Numbered from the stretch's first letter, positions 1-9,357 are shown. The stretch: 64,000 nt of DNA from Georgenia sp. EYE_87 (GCF_023148685.1 NZ_JAHXNL010000001.1:682001-746000); one strand, 5' to 3'. Translations and numbers: made by a program. The notes: generated by a model not told the origin, from the letters alone.

Positions 1-299
1 CCTCGCAGCGACCCCTCGCTCAAGCCATCGGACAGATGCTCGACCTCTATTTCGACTTCTACGTTCCCGAGTTCGGTCGCCGATGCAGCGCCCTGCACGA
101 TCCACTCGCCGCCGCCATCGCCGTCGGAGGGATCCGCCCCACGGTCGCCCCCGCTGTGGACGTCACCGTCGACGACACTCACGGTCCCGGGCGCGGACAG
201 ACCATTTGCGACCTCCGCGGCCAGCGCCTCGGCGCTGTGGACCAGCCAGGCCGGAACGTACGTGTCGTTCTCGACACTGACCAACCACTCGCTGATCAC
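1..299 (-). CDS. Partial hypothetical protein running off the left edge
   Basis: On the minus strand a reading frame opens with GTG at 299, directly after an in-frame TAG, and stays open to the window edge. The visible 99 residues begin VISEWLVSVENDTYVPAWLV and are acidic, with an Asp/Gly-rich stretch near residues 60-75. Codon third positions are G/C rich, as expected for coding sequence here. There is no good Shine-Dalgarno sequence and no recognisable domain. A competing plus-strand frame at 36-341 has similar third-position bias, so the strand is not certain. I prefer the minus strand because of residue composition and because the frame is unbroken to the edge. Confidence 0.42.
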   Translation of the reverse strand, partial: MISEWLVSVENDTYVPAWLVHSAEALAAEVANGLSAPGTVSVVDGDVHSGGDRGADPSDGDGGGEWIVQGAASATELGNVEVEIEVEHLSDGLSEGSLR

Positions 300-435
300 C
301 TAGTTGAGCGACTCGTTCCCGTCTCTTCGAACATCGAGTGACAGGTTCCACTCCGTAACAGGATCCCGTCCGGGGTTTGCTCGAGCCGGTGTCGGGTGCT
401 CTACGGGGTCGGTTTCAGTGGGCGTGGACTGTCAT

Positions 436-465
436 TTGCCGGACCGGAAAGTGACCCTGTAGAGT
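436..465 (+). promoter_or_regulatory. Promoter, leaderless type, for the 473 gene
   Basis: TTGCCG at 436-441 and TAGAGT at 460-465 are separated by 18 bases. The ATG at 473 lies 7 bases after the -10, so the transcript should begin at or next to the start codon. No ribosome binding site is present. Confidence 0.5.
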
Positions 466-472
466 TTCCGGT

Positions 473-946
473 ATGGAAAGCAACTTAGATGGGCCTCGTC
501 CGTCGGCTGAGGATGCCGCCGCCGAACTCCACAACCTCGTCACGGACCGCCAAGCCCTCGCCGACGGCGTGAGAGTTCCCTGGTCACTGCTGGCCGGACT
601 TGGGGGCGTGGCGGCCTGGTGGGTGGCGGCGGCCTCCGCGGCAAGTCCCGGGGAGGACTACGAGGCGCCGACGTCGGGCTGGCTGGGGCTGGTCGCAGTC
701 CTGGTGATCGGTCACCTAATCCGCAACGAGACGGGGATCCGGATTCGCAAGATGGGCGGACGTGCCGCGCTTGCGACCGTAGCGATCGTCCTGATCTGCC
801 TAGTGCTGTTCTCGGTCTCGCTCGCCCTAGTCTCGCTCGGTGCAACCTGGGCGGTGGTGCTGACGAGCCTGTCGGCGTTTGGTCTGGTCACCTGGCTCGC
901 GGGGATCGCCTACCGCTCGGCGCTGGATGCCATGCGCCGTGGTTGA
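473..946 (+). CDS. Four-TM hypothetical membrane protein
   Basis: 157 residues. A hydrophilic N-terminus (about 1-38) is followed by four hydrophobic segments near residues 40-58, 67-82, 98-122 and 124-145. I recognise no enzymatic motif. The last codons overlap the start of the winged-helix regulator (stop at 944-946, regulator ATG at 927), so the two are almost certainly one translationally coupled unit. Known small membrane-protein/PadR- or MarR-like pairs suggest the regulator controls the membrane protein, but this is inference. The start follows a TANNNT box by 7 bases and lacks a Shine-Dalgarno sequence. Confidence 0.75.
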   Translation: MESNLDGPRPSAEDAAAELHNLVTDRQALADGVRVPWSLLAGLGGVAAWWVAAASAASPGEDYEAPTSGWLGLVAVLVIGHLIRNETGIRIRKMGGRAALATVAIVLICLVLFSVSLALVSLGATWAVVLTSLSAFGLVTWLAGIAYRSALDAMRRG

Positions 947-1244
947 GGCCCGGTTCAATGACGTAATTCACGCGCCGGTTCGGTTGCGGATCTGCGGGTT
1001 GCTGCGCCCGGTGGAGCAGGTGGACTTCGCGGTGCTGCGGGACACGCTCGGTGTCTCGGATGCCACGCTGTCGAAGCACCTGAAGGCCCTCGCCGAGGTC
1101 GGGTACGTCAGGTTGATCAAGGCCACGTCGGCCGCGCGTAGGGATGCCCGCCGTCTGACGTGGGTAGCCCTCACGCCTACGGGGCTGGATGCCTTCGACG
1201 CGCACGTGCGTGCGTTGCAGGAGATTGCTGGCAATGCCGGCTGA
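927..1244 (+). CDS. Winged-helix transcriptional regulator (HTH_34/MarR-ArsR-like)
   Basis: 105 residues from ATG 927; a GTG at 939 is an alternative start. The core, from FNDVIHAPVRLRICGLL through a recognition helix (DATLSKHLKALAEVGYV) to a wing with basic residues (AARRDARRLTWVALT), matches the single-domain winged-helix regulators annotated as HTH_34. These bind DNA as dimers. No metal- or ligand-binding cysteines are visible. It overlaps the upstream membrane-protein gene by 20 bases. The likely role is control of that pair, but no operator is evident and the ligand is unknown. Confidence 0.8.
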   Translation: MPCAVVEARFNDVIHAPVRLRICGLLRPVEQVDFAVLRDTLGVSDATLSKHLKALAEVGYVRLIKATSAARRDARRLTWVALTPTGLDAFDAHVRALQEIAGNAG

Positions 1245-1582
1245 CCACCCCGATCGCCTTTGTGGACGGTGGGGCTAGGACGCGGGTGGGTGAGTGAGTG
1301 AGCGTCGCACAGCCCGTCCCCGCCCGGTGCGGAGCTGACACGGCAGCACGGGGTCAGCACCGAAGAGGGTGGGCGCGCGCGTCAAGACGAGCCACCCGTG
1401 ACGCGATCCAGGGGCGCGGAACTCACGCACTAACCGAATGCGCCAACTAGGGAACACCTCGGCGTTGACACGAGCGGGGCGCAAGCAGCCGAACCAACCG
1501 AGGGTCCCGCAATCGGATCGCTCGACGGTCTCAGACGCGGCGAGGCCCCCGCACCTTGGCCCGATGCGGGAGCTTTCGCTTC
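1245..1582. other. Non-coding stretch between HTH gene and RelA/SpoT gene
   Basis: 338 bases between convergent genes. It contains a short GAGT run near 1290-1300, a lone TTGACA near 1464 without a partnered -10, and the hairpin annotated at 1545-1573. No credible gene was seen on either strand. Confidence 0.5.
1545..1573 (-). terminator. Possible hairpin terminator of the RelA/SpoT gene
   Basis: GCCCCCGCA (1545-1553) pairs with TGCGGGAGC (1565-1573), allowing one G-T pair, around an 11-base loop. It lies 10 bases beyond the stop of the minus-strand gene at 1583. There is no clear U tract, so activity is uncertain. Confidence 0.35.
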
Positions 1583-2629
1583 TCAGGCGCTTGCGGGCAG
1601 GCGGCCGTCCAGGTGCGCACGTACGAACTCGGTGAACCGGCTGGTGTCCGCGAAGTAGTTCGGGTAGGCATCGCGCAGCTGGCTGATGCGCGCGATGTTG
1701 ATCAGCACCGCGTCCAGGTTCTCGTCGTTGATGGCCTCCAACGCGGTCAGGCGTGCCTCCGCGTCGGCCAGCGTCTCGTGAACCGTCACGGTGAGCCGCC
1801 CCTCCCGCCGCCAGAGTTCGAGGGTCAGGGTGTTCCGGCGGTCCGTTCTCGCGTGTTCACCCACGATCGCGGCGTAGCCGCGGAGTCGCCCCAGGACGCC
1901 TACGCGCTTCTCCAACCGCGCAAACTCGTCCGCCAACTCCTCGGGCGTTCCTTCTGCACCGGGTACCGGGGCGGTGCCCTCCTGGTGGGCCATGAGTGAC
2001 GCGACCAAGGCGAAAAACCGAAGCGATTCCGCGTCGCCCTTCCCGTACTTCAGCTCGCTGCCAGAGAAGAGATCCACCGTCTCGACCGCAGTCGCCCAGG
2101 CGTGCTGCAACTCCGTGCGAACCTGAAGTTCGATCCGCAGGCCGTGGTACTCCTCCTTGGAGGCACCGTACTCGTAGACGAGGTGGACGCCTCGATAGCC
2201 GGAGTCGCGCGGCCCCGGGTCATCACGTAGGTAGTCGTAGACCTTCTTGACGCGGTTCCTGCTCCGTGGCAGGTCTACCAGGATGCTGACCAACTCATCC
2301 ACCTCGTCGACGGTCTTGAAGATGACCCGGCAGCCACCAAGATCCTGCATTGTGGTCACGCTCATCGTTGGATGGCGCTTCAACTTGTCGATGATCGTGG
2401 GCAGACGTTTCCGGCGCTCAGCCACGACGGCGTTCTGATTCACGTCGAGCGCGCGCTGCCGCACGGTCACGGTGACGGCGTTCAGGGGGAACGCGTGGGC
2501 AAGGCGGTAGTTGCTAAGGACGTCCCGGGCCGCCTGGATCTCCTCGGACGTTCCAGTCCCCTTGCCGATTACTCGGCTCGCCCTCTGGACGGCCTTGTTG
2601 GAGTGCTCGGGCACCACCCACTTCTTCAT
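1583..2629 (-). CDS. Stand-alone RelA/SpoT-domain protein (putative alarmone synthetase)
   Basis: 348 residues from ATG 2629. A GTG at 2659 extends the frame but the family usually begins near MKKWVVP, so I chose the ATG. Synthetase motifs are complete: RRKRLPTIIDKLKR, the MQDLGGCRVIF strand with Asp and Arg, GYRGVHLVYEY, and IELQVRTELQHAWA with the Glu/Gln/Arg/Thr set. There is no HD hydrolase domain before it and no TGS/ACT region after it. The C-terminal 150 residues are helical and end in a YPNYFADTSRF motif. Known relatives make (p)ppGpp or related alarmones; some small ones are toxins or defence effectors. The gene stands alone in a lower-GC region, consistent with transfer. No antitoxin partner is obvious. 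Confidence 0.85.
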   Translation of the reverse strand: MKKWVVPEHSNKAVQRASRVIGKGTGTSEEIQAARDVLSNYRLAHAFPLNAVTVTVRQRALDVNQNAVVAERRKRLPTIIDKLKRHPTMSVTTMQDLGGCRVIFKTVDEVDELVSILVDLPRSRNRVKKVYDYLRDDPGPRDSGYRGVHLVYEYGASKEEYHGLRIELQVRTELQHAWATAVETVDLFSGSELKYGKGDAESLRFFALVASLMAHQEGTAPVPGAEGTPEELADEFARLEKRVGVLGRLRGYAAIVGEHARTDRRNTLTLELWRREGRLTVTVHETLADAEARLTALEAINDENLDAVLINIARISQLRDAYPNYFADTSRFTEFVRAHLDGRLPASA

Positions 2630-3080
2630 GGTGGCGACCGTACCGGGCCGCGCCGACACCCCGCGCCCTCGGTGCGGCTACGCGAGATTGGAGTGCATCG
2701 ATCTGGCGCTAGGAACGCACAGACCGGCACGAGCGCGCGGTCGGCGTGGCCGTCCCGTAAGACGAACCTCTTGCGGGGACGGTGCAGGTCATCGGGCGCA
2801 CCCACGTTCGGATGTTCGCAGGACCCGTCCGGGAAAGTGTCCGGTGACGGTGCGTCTTGCGGACAGTCGTCGGACGGTGCGTACTTGGTCACGTCCGGCC
2901 GTACGCTGCTCAGGCAGCGCTTGAGTGCTCAACCGTCTTTGCTAGTGGCCAGGAGGTCGGCGACCCGGCCGATGCAACGTCACTCGACTGGGCACACGGG
3001 GATGCTCCGCGCATCTAACATGATCGTTCAGCCATCGACCGCAAGGGTGCGACGGTACCTGCGGACGTAGGGTCGGAAGC
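2630..3080. other. Intergenic region at the composition boundary
   Basis: 451 bases between divergent genes. It includes a CGCTGC-TCAG-GCAGCG hairpin at 2904-2919 and an inverted repeat TTGAGTGCTCAA at 2921-2932. Base composition is visibly less GC-rich than the DNA to its right. No convincing gene was seen; the minus-strand frame at 2626-2892 looks non-coding. Confidence 0.5.
3068..3073 (+). promoter_or_regulatory. -10 element of the GST gene (leaderless)
   Basis: TAGGGT ends 7 bases before the ATG at 3081, with no Shine-Dalgarno sequence at a useful distance. The -35 is not recognisable. Confidence 0.4.
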
Positions 3081-4144
<1,064 letters not shown>

Positions 4145-4151
<7 letters not shown>

Positions 4152-4178
4152 GGCTCAGAGCGCCCGGCTGAGGCTCAG
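4145..4178 (+). repeat. Stop-codon-spanning direct repeat, 14 bases twice
   Basis: CGGCTGAGGCTCAG occurs at 4145-4158 and 4165-4178, period 20. The first copy contains the TGA stop (4149-4151) of the GST gene and the second repeats a TGA at the same place. Confidence 0.8.
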
Positions 4179-4224
4179 CGGCCGGCAACGGCCCGGCCTG
4201 ACCCGCCCGGCCGGGCCGTGGCCG

Positions 4225-6060
4225 TCACTGGTAGCTGATGAACGCCGGGCGGGGCTCGACCTGCATGGTCTGCTCCGGGGTGAGCATGGGGACGTCCTCG
4301 TCGTAGAAATTCTTCCAGCCCCAGTGGCGGACGTTCGGGGCGTTGCCGCGCAGGGTGCGCCAGGTGGTCTGCTTGTCGCCCTGCGCGCCCTGCCCGTCGA
4401 CGTGGACGAGCACCGCGAGCTCCGAGCGGGACTGGTCGACCTCGTTGACGCCGGGGATCATCCGCACCTGGAACTGGTGCAGGACCAGGATCTTCTGCGG
4501 CAGGTTGTTCGCGCGGGTGAGGTCGGCCAGCCAGGTGACCACCCGGTTGACCTCGGCCACGTCGACCTGCCCGATCTGACGCAGGTGCACCTGGTCGGGC
4601 CGCAGGCGCCACTCCGGGTCCAGCGCGAGACCCACGTTCGGCAGCTTGAGCAGCTCCTCGTACCGCTTGGCCTGCGTCAGGAAGTCCGTGCGCCCCGGCT
4701 GCAGGTCGAGCACCACGTACTGGCCGTTCTCGTGCGCGGCCTCGACCAGCGGGCGCAGCTGGTCGACGGAGCGCTCGGCCGAGTAGTTCCCGTCCTCGCC
4801 GGCGCCGGCCGAGGCCACGCTGGCGATGATCTCGAGCGCCGGAACCAACTGGGTGTCCGTCAGCGCCCGGTACGGCTCCGCGTGCTCCGCGGCCCGCTGG
4901 ACGGTGGCCGGGACGTCCTGCTCGCCCAGCACCCCGAGGGCGCCCGAGCCGGGCGTGCCGTACAGGGCGACGTACGTCTTGCCGGGCAGCGCCAGCTGGC
5001 CGCCGCCGGGCAGCTCCGTGCCGGTCGCGGCGGTCGACGTCCGCCAGGCCAGCGTGCCGGCGTCGCCGAAGGCGGGACCGAGACCGACGACGACCTCGGG
5101 TGCGTTGGCCGCGGTCTCCTGCACCGTCTGGGACGACGCCCGCGGGTCCCCGGTGGGGACCAGCTGGACGGCGGCCCCGGCCGTGCGGGCGTTGGCGACG
5201 GCGGCGGCCTGGACGGTCTCCCCCGTGGACATGACCACGACGCCGTCGGCTATCGGCTCCGGCCGCTCGCTCGGCGGCAGGGCCGCGGCCGCGGAAGTGC
5301 TCGCCTCCTGGGTCGGGTCGTTCGTCGCGGCGTCGGCGGTCGCGGTCGTCCCGTCGGCGGTCGCCGTCGTCCCGTCGGTGGACTCCGTCGTCTCCCCGGT
5401 CGCGTCGTCGGCCGGCGCCTCGTGCACCAGCAGGATGGGGGCCTCGGGATCGAGGGCGGCGACGGCGGCCACCTCCTCGCCCTCCGGCACCGCCTGGGCG
5501 GTGAGGTCCGTGCCGACCAGCTCGGCCAGGGCCTGCTCGTCGGCCGGCGCCGGGACCACGTCGACCCCCTCGCTCCCGGCGAGGTCCGCGTCGCCGACCG
5601 CGATCACGGTGGCAGTACCGAGCCGGTCCAGCTCCTGGGCCGTGGCGTCCGGAGCGGCGTCGCCGTCCTGGTCGGCTGCGCCGTCGGTCGCGTCTGCGGT
5701 GGCGGAGTCGGCGGCCGGCTCGTCACCGGCGGGCGCCGGCTCGTCGATGAGCACGGGCGCGCCGAGCGTGAGCGCGAGCGAGGACGCCTGCAGGGCCGTC
5801 TCCGGCGTGCCGACGACGGCGAGGGGGGCCGCCGCGAAGAAGGTGCGCGACGTCTCGGCCGAGAGCGCCGTCGCGGTCTCCCCCGCCAGCACCGCCGTCT
5901 CCGCCGGCGCCACCGGCTCGCTGACCACCGGGGCCGGCGTGGTGGGCTCCGCCGTCGTCCCGGACTCCCCCGCCGTCGTGGCCTCGCCGGGGTCCGCGGT
6001 GCAGGCGGCGAGGGCCAGGGCGGCGGCGAGCGGAACGGCGATGAGGGTACGGCGGGTCAC
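4225..6060 (-). CDS. Lipoprotein with CWB2-like region and C-terminal barrel-like domain
   Basis: 611 residues, GTG start preceded by AGGAG. The N-terminus MTRRTLIAVPLAAALALAAC is a lipoprotein signal with the lipobox Cys at residue 20. Residues about 50-350 show repeated 'TAVLAG...ALQASSLALTLGAPVLI' style segments resembling cell-wall-binding repeat 2 modules, interrupted by Ala/Thr/Asp-rich low-complexity linkers (about 100-130 and 215-255, with tandem TTATADG copies). The C-terminal 240 residues (YVVLDLQPGRTDFL, VGLALDPEWRL, ILVLHQFQVRMIPG, VRHWGWKNFYDED) look like a conserved alpha/beta barrel-type domain whose activity I cannot name. Probably an envelope-anchored protein; substrate unknown. 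Confidence 0.75.
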   Translation of the reverse strand: MTRRTLIAVPLAAALALAACTADPGEATTAGESGTTAEPTTPAPVVSEPVAPAETAVLAGETATALSAETSRTFFAAAPLAVVGTPETALQASSLALTLGAPVLIDEPAPAGDEPAADSATADATDGAADQDGDAAPDATAQELDRLGTATVIAVGDADLAGSEGVDVVPAPADEQALAELVGTDLTAQAVPEGEEVAAVAALDPEAPILLVHEAPADDATGETTESTDGTTATADGTTATADAATNDPTQEASTSAAAALPPSERPEPIADGVVVMSTGETVQAAAVANARTAGAAVQLVPTGDPRASSQTVQETAANAPEVVVGLGPAFGDAGTLAWRTSTAATGTELPGGGQLALPGKTYVALYGTPGSGALGVLGEQDVPATVQRAAEHAEPYRALTDTQLVPALEIIASVASAGAGEDGNYSAERSVDQLRPLVEAAHENGQYVVLDLQPGRTDFLTQAKRYEELLKLPNVGLALDPEWRLRPDQVHLRQIGQVDVAEVNRVVTWLADLTRANNLPQKILVLHQFQVRMIPGVNEVDQSRSELAVLVHVDGQGAQGDKQTTWRTLRGNAPNVRHWGWKNFYDEDVPMLTPEQTMQVEPRPAFISYQ

Positions 6061-6114
6061 ACGGTCTCCTGAGTTCGGGGCTGGGCCAGCTGTCAGGCTA
6101 CGTGCGCTCCCCGG

Positions 6115-7782
6115 TCAGCGCAGGACGGCCCGCAGGTTGGCCAGCGCCGTCGGGTCCGGGGGCGTCCCGCGCCGGGCGGCGTGGCCGAGCGAGCGGCTCG
6201 CCCAGGTGGCGCCCCCGACGCCGTCGGCGGGTCCGGTCGCGGCGGCGCACCGTGCCAGCACGGTCAGCGCGAGCCAGGCCGTCGCCTCCCGGGGCGCCGC
6301 CCACGGCTCGACCCGGACCGGGTCGTCCGAGCGGGCGCGAGCGGAGACCTCGGCCAGATCCTGCATGTCCAGCGCGAGCTCGCGCTGCGCGACCCGCCCC
6401 TCCGGCCGGTTGACCGTGCCCGCCCCGATGTGGTCGAGGGCGTCCGAACAGCCGGTGAGGACCCGCGCGACGTACGCGCGCAGCATGGGGACCGAGCTGC
6501 CCCGGCCCACGGTGAGCAGCACGGCGACGGCCACGCCGACCCCGATGACCGTGTCCAGGAGCCGTTCGGCGATCACCGGCCGGACGTCACCGGTGCCGCC
6601 CGCGGTCGCGATGGTCAGCGCCAGCGGCGTGATGAAGGAGACGGCGACCGCGTAGTTGCGCGGCACCGCGAGCTCCACCGTGCCCTGCAGCACGACGACG
6701 AGGAGCACGGTCGCCCACGGCCCGAGGCCCAGCCACGAGATGAACGCGAAGAGGCCCAGGCCCACGACCGTCCCGACGAGACGGTGCCGCGCACGGACCA
6801 GCGACCGCCGCCGGTCCAGGCCCTGGTGGAGCACGAGGGCGGCGACCATCATCGCCCAGTAGGCGTGGGCCGTTGACATCGTGACGGCGATCAGGCCGGC
6901 GGCGACGATGCCGAGCGACACCCGCCCGGCCGCGCTGAGCGCGACCGTGGGGTACCGCAGGCCCCGGCGCAGGAGGTCCCGGAGTCCGGGCTGCCCCAGC
7001 GGGGCCTCGGCGAGGTCCGCCGCGAGGTCGGGGTCGGGCGCGGCCCCCGGGAGCGCGTGCGAGGTGTAGGCGCGGTGCGCCGCCCGCAGCCGCGCCACCC
7101 GGGCGCGGGCGCCGGGCCGGGAGGAGGTGGAGTCACCGGCCGCCCAGAGGACCTGCCACGCGCGGTGCAGCGCGGCGCTGGCGCGGTGCGAGAGGTGGGA
7201 GGCGGCCACGTCCTGCGTGCCCGCCTCCACATACTCCTCGACGGCGGCCCGGGCGGCCGCGACGGCCCGGTCCTGGGGCCCGGTCGGTCTGCGGAGCAGG
7301 TCGGCCAGGGCCACGGGGACGGCGCAGGCTGCCCCGACCGCCGTCGCCAGCACCATCTCCTGCGGCGCGACGCTGCCCTGCGACGGGACGAACCCGGCCA
7401 CCCCCGCCACCATGATGAAGAAGAACGCGCCGGGGATGCCCACGCGCAGGGCGTGGCAGGCGAACGTGGCGACCGCGCCGACGGCGGTGAGGAGCACGAT
7501 CGCGGCCCAGCCGACGCCGGAGGTGAGCGCCCCCAGGGCGGAGACGGCCACCAGGGCGGCCGCGACCGCGAGCAGCAGCCGGACGCGGTTGCGCGCGGGC
7601 CGGCCGGCTCCGTAGAGCACCGTGAAGGCCCCCGTCGAGGTCATCAGACCGAAGTCGTGGTGACCGAGGAGGGTGGCGGTGGTCAGCGGGATGGCGATGG
7701 CGGCGGCGGCGCGCAGCGCCGTCGGCCAGGCGAGCAGGCGGAGGTCCGTCCGGGTCGGTACCCGCCAGGTCCGCTCGCGCAC
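6115..7782 (-). CDS. FUSC-family inner membrane protein (aromatic-acid exporter-like)
   Basis: 555 residues from GTG 7782, with GAGGAG eight bases upstream. Two blocks of hydrophobic segments (about residues 20-150 and 285-400) flank a soluble middle region, the arrangement of FUSC/YccS/AaeB proteins. The second block holds the characteristic VRARHRLVGTVVGLGLF and a first-block equivalent, AGRPARNRVRLLLAVAAALVAV. These proteins are thought to export aromatic acids or other organic anions, but substrates are mostly untested. It is transcribed in the same direction as the lipoprotein gene 54 bases downstream, which may be co-transcribed. No partner periplasmic subunit is seen. Confidence 0.85.
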   Translation of the reverse strand: MRERTWRVPTRTDLRLLAWPTALRAAAAIAIPLTTATLLGHHDFGLMTSTGAFTVLYGAGRPARNRVRLLLAVAAALVAVSALGALTSGVGWAAIVLLTAVGAVATFACHALRVGIPGAFFFIMVAGVAGFVPSQGSVAPQEMVLATAVGAACAVPVALADLLRRPTGPQDRAVAAARAAVEEYVEAGTQDVAASHLSHRASAALHRAWQVLWAAGDSTSSRPGARARVARLRAAHRAYTSHALPGAAPDPDLAADLAEAPLGQPGLRDLLRRGLRYPTVALSAAGRVSLGIVAAGLIAVTMSTAHAYWAMMVAALVLHQGLDRRRSLVRARHRLVGTVVGLGLFAFISWLGLGPWATVLLVVVLQGTVELAVPRNYAVAVSFITPLALTIATAGGTGDVRPVIAERLLDTVIGVGVAVAVLLTVGRGSSVPMLRAYVARVLTGCSDALDHIGAGTVNRPEGRVAQRELALDMQDLAEVSARARSDDPVRVEPWAAPREATAWLALTVLARCAAATGPADGVGGATWASRSLGHAARRGTPPDPTALANLRAVLR

Positions 7783-7926
7783 GCGTCAGCTCCTCGGAAA
7801 TATTTTGGGGGTCAGGAGCCAGAATATCGGGGTCCACCCGCGGCGAGACCGGCGCGGCACCGTGTGACTCACCACGGCGGGCTGGCGCGCGGCGGCGGGA
7901 AGCATCGGACCGACGTCGGCGTTGTC

Positions 7927-7962
7927 CCGGTCAGGCAGGACGAGCCGGTCAGGCAGGACGAG
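7927..7962 (+). repeat. 18-base tandem repeat, two copies
   Basis: CCGGTCAGGCAGGACGAG is repeated at 7927-7944 and 7945-7962, followed by a degenerate third piece. It lies just before the thioredoxin-like gene. Confidence 0.8.
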
Positions 7963-7999
7963 GCAGGCAGGACCAGGACAGCCCGGAACCCGGAGGACG

Positions 8000-8383
8000 A
8001 TGAACCCGCAGGACGCGCCCACGAGGCTGGACCGGACCGAGCTCGGGCCCGCCCCGACCAGGCTGGACGCCCAGGAGCTCGGGCTCGCGCCGTCGGGCCT
8101 GGGCGAGCGCGCGACGGTGGTGCAGGTCTCCAGCGCGTTCTGCGCCCCGTGCCGGGCGGCCCGCACCGTCGCGGCCCGGGTGGCGACCACGGCCGCCGGG
8201 GTCCGGCACGTGGAGGTCGACGTCGCCGGGCACGAGGATCTCGCCGCCGCGCTGCAGATCGCCAGCACGCCCACCGTGCTCGTCCTGGACGCCGCGGGAG
8301 TGGTGCGGGAGCGACTCGAGGGCGTCCCCCGGCTCGCGTGGCTGCGCGGGGCCGTCGAGCGGGCCGGAACCCGCCCGGCGTAG
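8000..8383 (+). CDS. Thioredoxin-like protein
   Basis: 127 residues. ATG 8000 is chosen because GGAGGA sits just upstream. After an unusual N-terminal extension of about 35 residues containing an imperfect internal repeat (TRLDRTELGPAP / TRLDAQELGLAP), a thioredoxin fold follows: SSAFCAPCRAA with the redox CAPC pair, HVEVDVAGHEDL, and the cis-Pro segment STPTVLVLD. The active site is CAPC rather than CGPC. There is no signal peptide, so a cytoplasmic thiol-disulfide role is likely. It stands alone, divergent from the FUSC gene. Confidence 0.85.
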   Translation: MNPQDAPTRLDRTELGPAPTRLDAQELGLAPSGLGERATVVQVSSAFCAPCRAARTVAARVATTAAGVRHVEVDVAGHEDLAAALQIASTPTVLVLDAAGVVRERLEGVPRLAWLRGAVERAGTRPA

Positions 8384-8456
8384 CCGACGGGAGCCGGCCT
8401 GGCGTGGCCGCCGGCGCCGCAGGCCGGCCGATGGCTACGCCGCGGGGCGGGAGTCC

Positions 8457-9227
8457 TTAAGCGCGCGCGGCCACGAGGGAGGGGACGAGGCGCTCGACGA
8501 GCTCCGCGGTCTCGCGCCAGTCGGCGACCGCCTGGGTGGGCATGCCGAGCCGCTTGACCGGGTAGTCGTTGCCGCCCTCGTCGAGGCGATCGCCGACGAA
8601 GAGCATGTCCGCGACGTCGATGCCCGTCTGCTCGCTCAGGCGCACCATGCCGTAGGCCTTGTCGACACCCGCACGGGTGATGTCCACGGAGGTGGAGCCC
8701 CCGGAGCGGACCTCGAGCTCCGGCAGGAGCCTCGCGACGGCGGCGCGCAGCAGCTCCTTCTTCTCCCCCGTCGGGTCCCAGGCCTTCTTCGCCTCGAGCG
8801 GCGCCTGCTGGCCGAGCGCGGAGAACGTGATCTGCGAGCCGCGGTCCTCCAGGATGTCGCCCCAGGTCTGCTCCTCCCAGAGCCCGAGCCGGCGGGCCTC
8901 GCCCTCGACGGCGGCGCGGGCCCTCGCCCGCTCGTCCTCGGTGAGGTCGTGGGCGTAGACCTGGTTCCACTCGCCGTCCGCGTGGCGCAGGTAGCGGGTG
9001 CCGCAGGTGGGCATCAGGTGCAGGCGGGAGAGCTGGTCGGCGGTGGCGTCGAGGTGGGCGAGCACCTGGTCGCGGAACTGCCCGAAGTGGCCGCCGGAGA
9101 TGATGCAGACCGGGACGACGTCGAGGAGGGAGGCGAGCGCGTCGGCCATCCGCCCGGGCATGGGCGACTTCGACGGCGCGAGGGTGTCGTCCAGGTCGAA
9201 GGCGATGAGTCGTACGTGGTCCGTCAC
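8457..9227 (-). CDS. HAD-IIB family phosphatase (phosphomannomutase-like)
   Basis: 256 residues from GTG 9227, preceded by GAGAGGA; a longer frame to 9299 lacks a ribosome binding site and adds only proline-rich sequence. HAD motif I is FDLDDTLAPSK with both aspartates, motif II includes CIISGGHFGQF, the lysine lies in VDKAYGM, and motif IV is LFVGDRLDEGGND. The SGG-x-x-x-Q pattern and cap resemble eukaryotic-type phosphomannomutase and sucrose-phosphatase relatives, but the exact sugar phosphate cannot be fixed. Convergent with the thioredoxin gene. Confidence 0.85.
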   Translation of the reverse strand: MTDHVRLIAFDLDDTLAPSKSPMPGRMADALASLLDVVPVCIISGGHFGQFRDQVLAHLDATADQLSRLHLMPTCGTRYLRHADGEWNQVYAHDLTEDERARARAAVEGEARRLGLWEEQTWGDILEDRGSQITFSALGQQAPLEAKKAWDPTGEKKELLRAAVARLLPELEVRSGGSTSVDITRAGVDKAYGMVRLSEQTGIDVADMLFVGDRLDEGGNDYPVKRLGMPTQAVADWRETAELVERLVPSLVAARA

Positions 9228-9357
9228 GGAGGTCCTCTCGGGCGGGGCGTGCCGCGCCGGCGGCAGGTTCGCGCGCGGGCGCCGCAGAGGCGCCGGCACC
9301 GCGGTGGGTCACCGCCGATTATGCCCTGCCCCGGCCAGAACCGGCACAATGCGGCGC

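Noticed and set aside
36-341. Plus-strand frame of 101 codons near the left edge
   Set aside because: The minus-strand frame over the same bases runs unbroken to the edge and has a more protein-like composition. I could not exclude the plus frame by codon bias alone.
2626-2892. Minus-strand frame upstream of the RelA/SpoT gene
   Set aside because: No ribosome binding site or -10, weak codon bias, and it runs into the RelA/SpoT start.
4324-6072. Long plus-strand frame opposite the lipoprotein
   Set aside because: Arg/Gly-rich composition without motifs; the minus strand encodes a clear lipoprotein with a signal peptide.
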